IMG/VR virus record: IMGVR_UViG_3300020578_003561 | Coordinates: 1-35,029 of that record | Strand: one strand, 5' to 3' | Length of the DNA: 35,029 nucleotides | Source of the DNA: a virus | Shown: positions 1-4,540 of the stretch, one piece after another | Layout: each line of letters opens with the position of its first letter | Numbering within the stretch: the first letter of the stretch is position 1 | Translations under genes and position numbers: made by a program | Notes under the pieces: generated by a model | What the model saw: only the letters and a program-made list of their open reading frames with translations | The model's database searches: none | What the model was told of the DNA's origin: nothing

Positions 1-45
1 CTCTACTAATTCTTATTTAATTGTTATGTCTGTAAGACTATCACG

Positions 46-56
46 GGGGACTGACA
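46..56. repeat. 11-bp repeat GGGGACTGACA, copy 1
   Basis: GGGGACTGACA occurs here and again at 602-612, so the two copies bracket the two-gene minus-strand unit at 92-498. On the minus strand it reads TGTCAGTCCCC. It could be a regulator site or a remnant of duplication; the sequence alone does not decide. Nothing else is recognisable in 1-78. Confidence 0.4.
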
Positions 57-78
57 ATTTCGAGCCGACACGCTAGGG

Positions 79-107
79 CGTAGGTGTGATGTTAATCACA
101 CGCTACG
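79..107 (-). terminator. Strong hairpin over the end of the minus-strand operon
   Basis: CGTAG-GTGTGAT (79-90) pairs with ATCACAC-g-CTACG (95-107). This gives a 12-bp stem with one bulged G and a GTTA loop. The loop holds the stop codon of the 92-289 gene. No clear T-run follows on the minus strand, so a factor-independent terminator is not proven. The position fits a transcript end or a 3' stability hairpin. Confidence 0.5.
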
Positions 108-289
108 GCTACTGAGCGGTAGGTGTATCCGCCTGTATTCTTACGAATACCGACAAGATAAGCCTCAGCACCCTCATACCATACGGCTTTAGGGTGTTTC
201 TCAGCCGATACAATTTCGCCCTCAACGGAGCGGCTACGATAGGTCTTACCTATTAGTAGGCTTTCTGTATTGTAGAGATTAGCACTCAT
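92..289 (-). CDS. Small hypothetical protein (65 aa)
   Basis: I do not recognise a family. The 65-aa product is basic and beta-rich in appearance, with motifs such as KTYRSRSVEGEIV and GGYTYRSVAV that suggest a small SH3/OB-like barrel; that fold is a guess. Its ATG overlaps the stop of the upstream gene (TAATG on the minus strand), so the two are translationally coupled. The stop codon lies in the loop of a strong hairpin. A small accessory or early phage protein is likely. Confidence 0.7.
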   Translation of the reverse strand: MSANLYNTESLLIGKTYRSRSVEGEIVSAEKHPKAVWYEGAEAYLVGIRKNTGGYTYRSVAVACD

Positions 290-498
290 TACTTTACCTC
301 CTTATTTAGGTAGTAGTTATGGCGATAACGGGAAGCAATAAAGTGTCCTCCGTTATCTGTCCAGATTTCTTTAGCGTGTCCATTTAGACCACGCACTCTA
401 GAAATCTTACCGCTCTTTATTAGAGCGCAAGACCTAGGGTTAAGAGATTTAGGAAACTCTATAAAGTCTCCTACTTTTATTTCAGTGTATAAACTCAT
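289..498 (-). CDS. Small hypothetical protein (69 aa)
   Basis: This is the first full gene of a two-gene minus-strand unit. The product is 69 aa; YTEIKVGDFIEFP near the N-terminus and KISRVRGLNGHAKEIW in the middle look like a small beta-barrel (KOW/SH3-like) protein, but no family is certain. AAAGGAT lies upstream of the ATG as a ribosome binding site. Two 9-codon mini-ORFs starting with almost the same codons sit directly upstream. The stop overlaps the next start by one base. Confidence 0.7.
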   Translation of the reverse strand: MSLYTEIKVGDFIEFPKSLNPRSCALIKSGKISRVRGLNGHAKEIWTDNGGHFIASRYRHNYYLNKEVK

Positions 499-512
499 TT
501 GGTTTATCCTTT

Positions 513-568
513 CTAGTAGTGGGTCTTATTTGCTAGGCTCACCCTTTCGGTTTATTTGCTAGGCTCAT
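513..568 (-). other. Two tandem overlapping 9-codon leader ORFs
   Basis: On the minus strand 568-539 reads MSLANKPKG-stop and 542-513 reads (GTG)SLANKTHY-stop. They overlap by GTGA, and each is preceded by an AAGGG-type Shine-Dalgarno sequence. They come from the 16-bp direct repeat at 526-541 and 552-567. The following gene also starts MSL. They could be leader peptides acting on the 289-498 gene, or a duplicated translation-initiation region. Translation is not proven. Confidence 0.35.
526..567. repeat. 16-bp direct repeat TTATTTGCTAGGCTCA x2
   Basis: Exact copies lie at 526-541 and 552-567, a 26-bp period. They sit in the 5' untranslated region of the 289-498 minus-strand gene and contain the starts of two mini-ORFs. 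Confidence 0.8.
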
Positions 569-633
569 ACCCTTATTTATTTATACTATTACTCTACACT
601 AGGGGACTGACACTACGCAACTTATAAACCCAC

Positions 634-719
634 ATAAATCGGACATTGTGATTAGCCTCACACATTTTTTCTGTGATATACACCACATATGGGCGCACTA
701 ATGGGATAAATCGGACATT
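634..719. repeat. 14-bp direct repeat ATAAATCGGACATT x2
   Basis: Exact copies at 634-647 and 706-719 are 72 bp apart in a divergent intergenic region. The spacing and position fit a paired operator, but no regulator is identified. Confidence 0.7.
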
Positions 720-777
720 TCTAAATATGCGATCATACAAAATAAAAATATATTAACATTTTAGAAAACATAAATTA

Positions 778-789
778 CTAGTCGACTAG
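778..789. promoter_or_regulatory. Perfect 12-bp palindrome CTAGTCGACTAG (operator candidate)
   Basis: This perfect palindrome overlaps the -35 position of the 817 promoter. Related sites are TTAGTCAACTAG (1737-1748) and CAGTTGACTAG (5161-5171). All three share AGTYRACTAG and lie just upstream of genes, which suggests a common DNA-binding protein. Confidence 0.45.
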
Positions 790-810
790 AATATATGACG
801 GTGATATAAT
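782..810 (+). promoter_or_regulatory. Promoter of the Fe-S carrier gene, leaderless type
   Basis: TCGACT (782-787), a 17-bp spacer and TATAAT (805-810). The ATG at 817 lies exactly 6 nt after the -10, so transcription would begin at or next to the start codon. No Shine-Dalgarno sequence can fit. The same -10/ATG geometry recurs at 1772-1784 and 33173-33185. Confidence 0.7.
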
Positions 811-816
811 AGATCC

Positions 817-1146
817 ATGAACCTAACAGAAAAAGCGGTAGATAAAGTATCTTCTCTTATAAAGGATAGTCGTATAGCTACACCTGAATACGATCTATTT
901 TTAAGAATTGCAGTTCAACCTGGAGGGTGTTCTGGTTTGAGGTATCAGACCTATTTTGACTTTGAGAAAAAAGACGGGGATGAAATAATCTCTCACAAAG
1001 ACTTTGACCTACACATAGATAAAATGTCATGGCCTTATCTAAACGAATCAACCTTAGACTATGTAGAGACTATGGAGAAAATTGGTTTTACAATAGATAA
1101 TCCTATGGCTCAAGGATCCTGTGCCTGTGGAGATAGTTTTTCATGA
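817..1146 (+). CDS. A-type iron-sulfur cluster carrier (HesB/IscA/ErpA family)
   Basis: The 109-aa length is normal for A-type carriers, which accept and deliver [2Fe-2S]/[4Fe-4S] clusters to apoproteins. The three conserved cysteines are visible: C38 in PGGCSGLRY, and C102 and C104 in GSCACGDSF at the C-terminus. The fold-typical N-terminal LTEKAVDKV is also present. In a phage it may help mature a viral or host Fe-S protein; no Fe-S client is obvious in this window. Transcription appears leaderless (TATAAT 6 nt upstream of ATG). The stop overlaps the start of a mini zinc-finger gene (ATGA). Family assignment is secure; the physiological client is unknown. Confidence 0.93.
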   Translation: MNLTEKAVDKVSSLIKDSRIATPEYDLFLRIAVQPGGCSGLRYQTYFDFEKKDGDEIISHKDFDLHIDKMSWPYLNESTLDYVETMEKIGFTIDNPMAQGSCACGDSFS

Positions 1147-1265
1147 CCTGTTCATTTTGTGATAAATACGCATACACCAGCGTAATTAGTTCCCTAGGAA
1201 TAAAATACGCAATTTGCGAAGATCACAGAAAAAAAATTAAGACTATTGACACAGAAGAAAATTAA
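1143..1265 (+). CDS. Mini zinc-finger protein (40 aa)
   Basis: ATGA couples this 40-codon ORF to the Fe-S carrier. The product starts MTCSFCDKY and has C3, C6, C25 and H28 (CxxC-x18-CxxH), a credible single zinc-binding knuckle, followed by a basic tail. A promoter -35 (1246-1251) overlaps its 3' end. It could instead be a small metal- or cluster-binding partner of the upstream carrier; the coupling makes a link plausible but unproven. Confidence 0.6.
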   Translation: MTCSFCDKYAYTSVISSLGIKYAICEDHRKKIKTIDTEEN

Positions 1266-1275
1266 ATGCTATACT
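1246..1275 (+). promoter_or_regulatory. Near-consensus sigma-70 promoter
   Basis: TTGACA (1246-1251), an 18-bp spacer and TATACT (1270-1275). This is the best -35 in the window. The predicted start near 1282 is about 165 nt upstream of the next gene (1448), leaving an unusually long leader. Confidence 0.7.
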
Positions 1276-1281
1276 TAGGTT

Positions 1282-1390
1282 TCGGTTTGTGGGGGCTTAC
1301 ACTGATTACTCAAATGTACCAGATGTAGCTATCCTCTATTCTCACCATTGTAGCAAATTTTACAACGGGGGGAAAGGGGGGCTTTCCTAA
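1282..1390 (+). ncRNA. Possible structured leader or small RNA
   Basis: The stretch after the 1246-1275 promoter has no good ORF. It ends in a hairpin GGAAAG-GGGGG-CTTTCC (1371-1387) that carries a five-G loop and is preceded by four more G. It could be a 5' leader element of the 1448 gene or a small RNA of about 105 nt. No known RNA family is recognised and no T-run terminator follows, so confidence is low. Confidence 0.3.
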
Positions 1391-1447
1391 AAATCTAAAT
1401 ACCCAGATATAACTTAATAATATATATATAATATATAGAAGGAGTAT

Positions 1448-1555
1448 ATGGCTTCGCATAGAGTTGTTATATGTGAGAAATGTAGGCGGGAAATAGAAGT
1501 AAGATCTGGATTTGCTCATATGACATTGAGTAATCATCAAAGGAATTGTAAATAA
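1448..1555 (+). CDS. Mini C2HC zinc-finger protein (35 aa)
   Basis: ATG at 1448 follows AGAAGGAG, a strong Shine-Dalgarno sequence. The 35-aa product has C9, C12, H30 and C34 (CxxC-x17-HxxxC) with basic residues between, which fits one nucleic-acid-binding zinc finger. It lies downstream of the long leader at 1282-1447. Function is unknown; small phage zinc fingers often act as host-takeover or regulatory proteins. Confidence 0.65.
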   Translation: MASHRVVICEKCRREIEVRSGFAHMTLSNHQRNCK

Positions 1556-1590
1556 AATTTATACAATTTAAAATTAGATAAGGCTATAAA

Positions 1591-1731
1591 ATGAAATGCT
1601 ATACCTATAAGCTAGAAATCGATGTACATGTAATTTCTGATACAGAAGAAAATGCCCTTGCAGATTTAGAACAGGGTAAAGGAACAATGGGAAGTCAAAA
1701 CAAAACTCTTATAAAGACTACAGATCTATAA
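1591..1731 (+). CDS. Small hypothetical protein (46 aa)
   Basis: This ORF starts MKCYTYKLEIDVHVISDTEENALADLE. The pattern of a beta-strand followed by a short helix resembles small phage proteins of unknown role that begin with a two-strand hairpin. The Shine-Dalgarno sequence is weak (AAGG about 8 nt upstream). I recognise no family. Confidence 0.5.
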   Translation: MKCYTYKLEIDVHVISDTEENALADLEQGKGTMGSQNKTLIKTTDL

Positions 1732-1736
1732 TAATC

Positions 1737-1777
1737 TTAGTCAACTAGAATATATATAAGCATATAGGTGATATAAT
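1737..1777 (+). promoter_or_regulatory. Leaderless-type promoter with AGTCAACTAG element
   Basis: TTAGTCAACTAG (1737-1748), AGAATATAT and GGTGATATAATA (TATAAT 1772-1777) repeat the elements of the 817 promoter, but the spacer is 8 bp longer. The AGTCAACT box is therefore more likely an operator than the -35. ATG at 1784 is 6 nt after the -10. Confidence 0.6.
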
Positions 1778-1783
1778 ATCTAT

Positions 1784-1909
1784 ATGCACGATCATCATAA
1801 TATGAACTTAGTTTTAGGCATAACTGAAATGCAGCTAATGTGGATCCTTATGGGCCTTATGGCTATTCATCATATTTGGATGTGGTGGAAAATGCGTTCT
1901 AAGAAATGA
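1784..1909 (+). CDS. His/Met/Trp-rich single-TM micro-protein (41 aa)
   Basis: The 41-aa product begins MHDHHNMN, runs through a hydrophobic segment (about residues 8-35: LVLGITEMQLMWILMGLMAI then HHIWMWW) and ends KMRSKK. It looks like a one-pass membrane peptide with a basic tail. The clustered His and Met residues at both ends of the helix could bind metal (Cu-like), which is speculative. The start is fixed by the leaderless -10/ATG spacing; no Shine-Dalgarno sequence is visible. It has no recognised family. Confidence 0.55.
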   Translation: MHDHHNMNLVLGITEMQLMWILMGLMAIHHIWMWWKMRSKK

Positions 1910-1954
1910 AATGTAAAAATTAAAAAGGCGGGCAGCTTAAAAAATTCTCTTTGC

Positions 1955-2001
1955 TATACTAGAGCCATATGATCCTCATTTTGGGTAATATACTAGCATG
2001 A
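1955..2001 (+). promoter_or_regulatory. Extended -10 and 10-codon leader ORF before the HNH gene
   Basis: TGC-TATACT (-10 at 1955-1960) is an extended -10 without a clear -35. An ATG at 1969, 8 nt after it, opens MILILGNILA-stop (1969-2001). Its TGA overlaps the HNH gene start by ATGA at 1998-2001. The leader ORF may supply translational coupling for a gene that lacks its own good Shine-Dalgarno sequence. Confidence 0.4.
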
Positions 2002-2279
2002 AGTCTGAAAAGGTCTCTATTGCCAAGCAGAAGGCTTATTTGGCGCAATATATCAGAGATCTTAAGGAGAAAACTCCTTGTATGGACTGTGGGATTAAAT
2101 ATCCATATTATGTCATGGACTTCGACCACGTCCGTGGACGTAAAAATGCCAATGTTATGGAATTGATATCCACATTGTCCAAAAAGCGTATAGACCAGGA
2201 AATAGCTAAATGTGAGATCGTATGCTCAAATTGTCATAGATATCGTACACATTCCAGGATAAATAAGAAAATCTCGTAA
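1998..2279 (+). CDS. HNH-endonuclease-like zinc protein (93 aa)
   Basis: The 93-aa product shows the small phage HNH layout. CxxC (C28, C31) is followed by DFDHV (D41-V45), where D43-H44 match the HNH histidine strand, and then by CSNCHR (C76, C79, H80). The paired CxxC knuckles would bind structural zinc and H44/H80 metal for DNA nicking. The basic N-terminal helix and C-terminal tail suit DNA contact. It stands alone, not inside another gene, so it could be a free-standing homing-type nuclease or a packaging-associated HNH protein. Catalytic activity is not shown by sequence alone. Confidence 0.78.
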   Translation: MKSEKVSIAKQKAYLAQYIRDLKEKTPCMDCGIKYPYYVMDFDHVRGRKNANVMELISTLSKKRIDQEIAKCEIVCSNCHRYRTHSRINKKIS

Positions 2280-2297
2280 ATATAATAATTGGCCCAC

Positions 2298-2313
2298 TGT
2301 TTCATGTGAAACA
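2298..2313. promoter_or_regulatory. parS-like site TGTTTCATGTGAAACA
   Basis: The 16 bp match the parS consensus TGTTTCACGTGAAACA recognised by chromosomal ParB proteins at 15 of 16 positions; the change is C to T at position 8. It lies between genes (2280-2402). No parA or parB gene is present here. It may recruit host ParB or be a chance inverted repeat. Confidence 0.45.
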
Positions 2314-2372
2314 TCTCTTCTGGCCCCGCCGCACTTTTTTCGGGCGCACTTTTAATTTCGCACTATATTTAG

Positions 2373-2378
2373 TATACT
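2373..2378 (+). promoter_or_regulatory. -10 box TATACT for the DUF6065/monooxygenase unit
   Basis: TAGTATACT lies 24 nt before the ATG at 2403. The -35 is weak (TTTTAA near 2350). AAAGGGAGA is the Shine-Dalgarno sequence. The upstream stretch has a GC-rich island and two GCACTTTT copies. Confidence 0.4.
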
Positions 2379-2402
2379 TAGATAGTAAGTAAAAGGGAGA
2401 TT

Positions 2403-3089
2403 ATGTATTCTTTTAAGTATTCGCTAATAGATCCTTCTGTAAAGTTTGAGCCTTTATCGGGAGACAGACAATGGCAAGACGAATTACCAGACAATCACGC
2501 ATATAGGTGTTTTCCCCTTACACTCGCAAACAAATATGGTTGGGGGATATCTTTTCCAGAAGATATATCTTTTATATGGAACGGAATTAAGAGCGCAAGT
2601 AAAGACAATGTAAAGGCTTTATCTGGAGAAAGATGGATAGATTTTAATAGAGGGTGGGGAGTAGTAAGTTTTAGAACTGGATTGTTTTTTGAGACAGATA
2701 AAGATGTTACTATGCTTGGATATCCCGTCCCAAATAGTTTTATTAATGACTTTCAGATTTTTACTTATTTAATATCCACCTCATTTTATAAACCATGGCA
2801 GTTAGCTGGACAAATAACGGAGCCAAATAGGGTAATTACAATAAAAGCTGGTACTCCCGTGGGAGCAGTAATGCCAGTATCGCTTGCTCAAATAAACAAC
2901 TCTGAGGCTGTGAGGGTTTCTACAGATCAAATGCAAATAGATTTTGAATACTATTCAGAGTACTCTAAAGAAGTAAGTAAAAAAAATAAGCAGGGTGAGT
3001 GGACTAACTTTTATAGAAATGCTACCAATCATTTTGAAGAAAAGATTGGCGAACATGAAGTTAAAAGCATAAAGATTAGAAACGTATAA
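2403..3089 (+). CDS. DUF6065-like protein
   Basis: The 228-aa protein follows the DUF6065 pattern as I know it: YRCFPLTLANKYGW near residues 34-47, SFIWNG near 56-61, a central GWGVVSFRTGLFF strand, and KPWQLAGQ followed by TIKAGTPVGAVMPV. DUF6065 has no established biochemical function; the fold looks like an all-beta, cupin-like protein. Its stop overlaps the start of the flavin monooxygenase (TAATG), so the two are translationally coupled and probably act together. A Shine-Dalgarno sequence AGGGAGA precedes the ATG. Base composition matches its neighbours. I am fairly confident of the family and ignorant of the reaction. Confidence 0.7.
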   Translation: MYSFKYSLIDPSVKFEPLSGDRQWQDELPDNHAYRCFPLTLANKYGWGISFPEDISFIWNGIKSASKDNVKALSGERWIDFNRGWGVVSFRTGLFFETDKDVTMLGYPVPNSFINDFQIFTYLISTSFYKPWQLAGQITEPNRVITIKAGTPVGAVMPVSLAQINNSEAVRVSTDQMQIDFEYYSEYSKEVSKKNKQGEWTNFYRNATNHFEEKIGEHEVKSIKIRNV

Positions 3090-3904
3090 TGTTAAATTTT
3101 CACTGGATGCATAGACAGAGGTTCTTGTCACCAATGGAGCTTAGAAAATTGTTTTCTGATAAAGAAAAATTTGGATACCAGTCAATTCTTCTTACATGGA
3201 AAGATTTTAATTCGGATTATTTAATTAAAGCGGCAAGAACAGTAGATCCAAGACATAAGATTAAGTATATGATTGCTATAAGGCCATACGCTATTAGTCC
3301 TAGGTATTTTGCTATGCAGATAGCAGCATTCAACGAAATTTGTCAAAATAGAATTATGTTAAATATAGTTTCAGGAGAGGTTTTAGAGGCAGAACAAGAA
3401 CCAGATCCCTGCTTTGATGTTGATATAGATATATCTACTCCTCCAGGTAGATTGGATTATGTCCCTATTTGGCTAGATAAATTTGTAGACTCTAATATTC
3501 TTAAAAACAAGCCACCTATTGTTGTGTCTACAAAAAATAAGAAGTTAATAGAAGAAACCAAACATCATACTGATATAATTTTATGCATGTACGATGATTA
3601 TATTGATTATCAAGATCAGTATCTGTTAAATTATAAAAAAAGAATGGTTAGCGCTCAGGTTTTAATTAGAGATACAGACGAAGAGGCTAGATCATTTATT
3701 GAAGAAAATTATAAAGATAAGCCAAGGGTTAAAAGATGGACAGTATATGGAAGCAGAGATACTGTTAAAAAAAAGATTTTAAATATGGAATCTGAAGGAA
3801 TAACAGACGTGATGGTGAATCATGGAATATATGATTATTGGCAAGATCCGTCAGTTGTTGATGATTTGATATATGAAATTATCTGCGAACAAAAAACCCG
3901 CTAA
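3089..3904 (+). CDS. Luciferase-like flavin monooxygenase (LLM family)
   Basis: The 271-aa product resembles bacterial luciferase-like (SsuD/F420 type) TIM-barrel monooxygenases. Family landmarks are IAIRPYAISP (62-71), the RIMLNIVSGE strand-loop (88-97) and the C-terminal VYGSRDTVKKKI (219-230) with GITDVMVN. These enzymes use reduced FMN or F420 and O2 to oxidise organic or organosulfur substrates. At 271 aa it is shorter than typical members (about 330-380 aa), with a reduced middle. The cofactor and substrate cannot be read. It is coupled to the DUF6065-like gene by TAATG, and no flavin reductase is nearby. This is an uncommon auxiliary gene for a phage. Confidence 0.8.
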   Translation: MLNFHWMHRQRFLSPMELRKLFSDKEKFGYQSILLTWKDFNSDYLIKAARTVDPRHKIKYMIAIRPYAISPRYFAMQIAAFNEICQNRIMLNIVSGEVLEAEQEPDPCFDVDIDISTPPGRLDYVPIWLDKFVDSNILKNKPPIVVSTKNKKLIEETKHHTDIILCMYDDYIDYQDQYLLNYKKRMVSAQVLIRDTDEEARSFIEENYKDKPRVKRWTVYGSRDTVKKKILNMESEGITDVMVNHGIYDYWQDPSVVDDLIYEIICEQKTR

Positions 3905-3914
3905 TAAAAGACAA

Positions 3915-3944
3915 AACCCAATCAGAGGCGGATCCGATTGGGTT
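3915..3944. terminator. Bidirectional hairpin between convergent units
   Basis: AACCCAATC (3915-3923) pairs perfectly with GATTGGGTT (3936-3944) around a 12-nt loop. On the minus strand it is followed by a T-rich tract (TTGTCTTTTATT), fitting a terminator for the 5095-4035 operon. It also lies 11 nt after the stop of the plus-strand monooxygenase. Confidence 0.7.
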
Positions 3945-3948
3945 CTGC

Positions 3949-4003
3949 TGATCTTGCGATCATGTATTGGGAGCAAATTTTGGTGGGATGCTACAACCAA
4001 TAC
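3949..4003. other. Two further hairpins in the convergent intergenic region
   Basis: TGATC-TTGC-GATCA (3949-3962) is a small stem-loop. GTATTGG (3964-3970) pairs with CCAATAC (3997-4003), with an inner AGCA/TGCT pairing (3972-3975, 3989-3992). With the hairpin at 3915-3944 this makes three successive structures in 90 bp. They may be backup terminators or mRNA 3'-end protection. Confidence 0.45.
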
Positions 4004-4034
4004 AATTAAATTATAAAATATTTAAATTTCAAAG

Positions 4035-4250
4035 TCAAGGATTTTGTTCATCATTTTCTGACGGACTAAATGATGGCGTAGGACCAAGCAGGTACCCTTG
4101 ATTATGATACTCAACCATTTTAGAAACATCTTCTGATCCTACCATTTTGTTTGCAATTAAAGTCAATAAGTCATATATACGGTGAAGCATGATGTAATTA
4201 ACCATAGGCAGATTGTCCTCTAGGTTTAAAGGTTCTTCTTTATTTTCCAT
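4035..4250 (-). CDS. Small acidic hypothetical protein (71 aa)
   Basis: This is the last gene of the minus-strand lysis-type unit. The 71-aa product has an acidic N-terminus, a predicted amphipathic helix (about residues 17-38: NYIMLHRIYDLLTLIANKMV) and a Pro/Ser/Asn-rich tail. It has no recognised family. AGGAAGA lies upstream, and the ATG overlaps the end of the 38-aa gene by 11 nt (GATGGAAAATAA). It is likely co-expressed with the muralytic protein. Confidence 0.7.
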   Translation of the reverse strand: MENKEEPLNLEDNLPMVNYIMLHRIYDLLTLIANKMVGSEDVSKMVEYHNQGYLLGPTPSFSPSENDEQNP

Positions 4251-4356
4251 CTTCAGGTCTTCCTAAATCTTCCCAAAACTTTTCACGCCCCATGGCATCA
4301 GTTTCTTTTATTGTCCCGCCGTCAGTTTGAATCAACGGCTCTTTTGATTCGCTCAT
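4240..4356 (-). CDS. Very small protein (38 aa) nested between two genes
   Basis: ATG at 4356 sits 3 nt after GGAGGTTT, the best Shine-Dalgarno sequence of this operon, inside the upstream zinc-ribbon gene. The product starts MSESKEPLIQTDGGTI and ends FWEDLGRPEDGK. The gene overlaps the upstream gene by 35 nt and the downstream start by 11 nt, each in a different frame. The strong RBS and gapless coverage of the operon argue that it is real. It is charged, soluble and of unknown function. Confidence 0.65.
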   Translation of the reverse strand: MSESKEPLIQTDGGTIKETDAMGREKFWEDLGRPEDGK

Positions 4357-4528
4357 AAACCTCCAATCCCATATTATTTTTATACTGACAAGATAAACAG
4401 TATAGATAAATTATACCCTCATTATTTTCGTTACACATTAAAGGGCCCTGATCCATTGGGCATTGAAGCCGTGGAACAAGACCCTTTTCTGACAATGTGA
4501 GGTACTTAGACACGTATTGTATCTTCAT
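4322..4528 (-). CDS. Zinc-ribbon-like protein (68 aa)
   Basis: C23 and C32 in LQCPMDQGPLMC and C44-x2-C47 in YCLSCQYK form a zinc-ribbon-like set, with a basic helix at the C-terminus. It resembles small phage zinc-ribbon proteins that lack assigned function. GGAAGGAAGG precedes the ATG. The gene begins 13 nt after the stop of the muralytic gene and overlaps the 38-aa gene at its 3' end. Confidence 0.7.
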   Translation of the reverse strand: MKIQYVSKYLTLSEKGLVPRLQCPMDQGPLMCNENNEGIIYLYCLSCQYKNNMGLEVYERIKRAVDSN

Positions 4529-4540
4529 GTACCTTCCTTC

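Larger units (their letters stand above)
499..816. promoter_or_regulatory. Divergent repeat-rich intergenic region (318 bp)
   Basis: This gap separates the minus-strand unit (92-498) from the plus-strand Fe-S carrier (817). It holds the 16-bp direct repeat with mini-ORFs, the second GGGGACTGACA copy (602-612), two copies of ATAAATCGGACATT (634-647 and 706-719), a TGTGA/TCACA inverted repeat (647-662), and the palindrome and promoter of the 817 gene. For the minus strand, an AT-rich element reading TATAAATA near 580 is a candidate -10. No convincing longer ORF is present. Confidence 0.6.

Noticed and set aside
1266-1328. 20-codon hydrophobic ORF starting ATG at 1266
   Set aside because: Its first codons overlap the TATACT -10 box, so the main transcript would not contain the start codon.
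1364-1387. G-quadruplex in the 1282-1447 leader
   Set aside because: Only two adjacent G-runs are present; four are needed, and a hairpin explains the pattern.
1310-1540. Minus-strand ORF of 76 codons
   Set aside because: It lies antisense to the promoter leader and the zinc-finger gene, has no good RBS and is AT-biased; the plus-strand gene with AAGGAG fits better.
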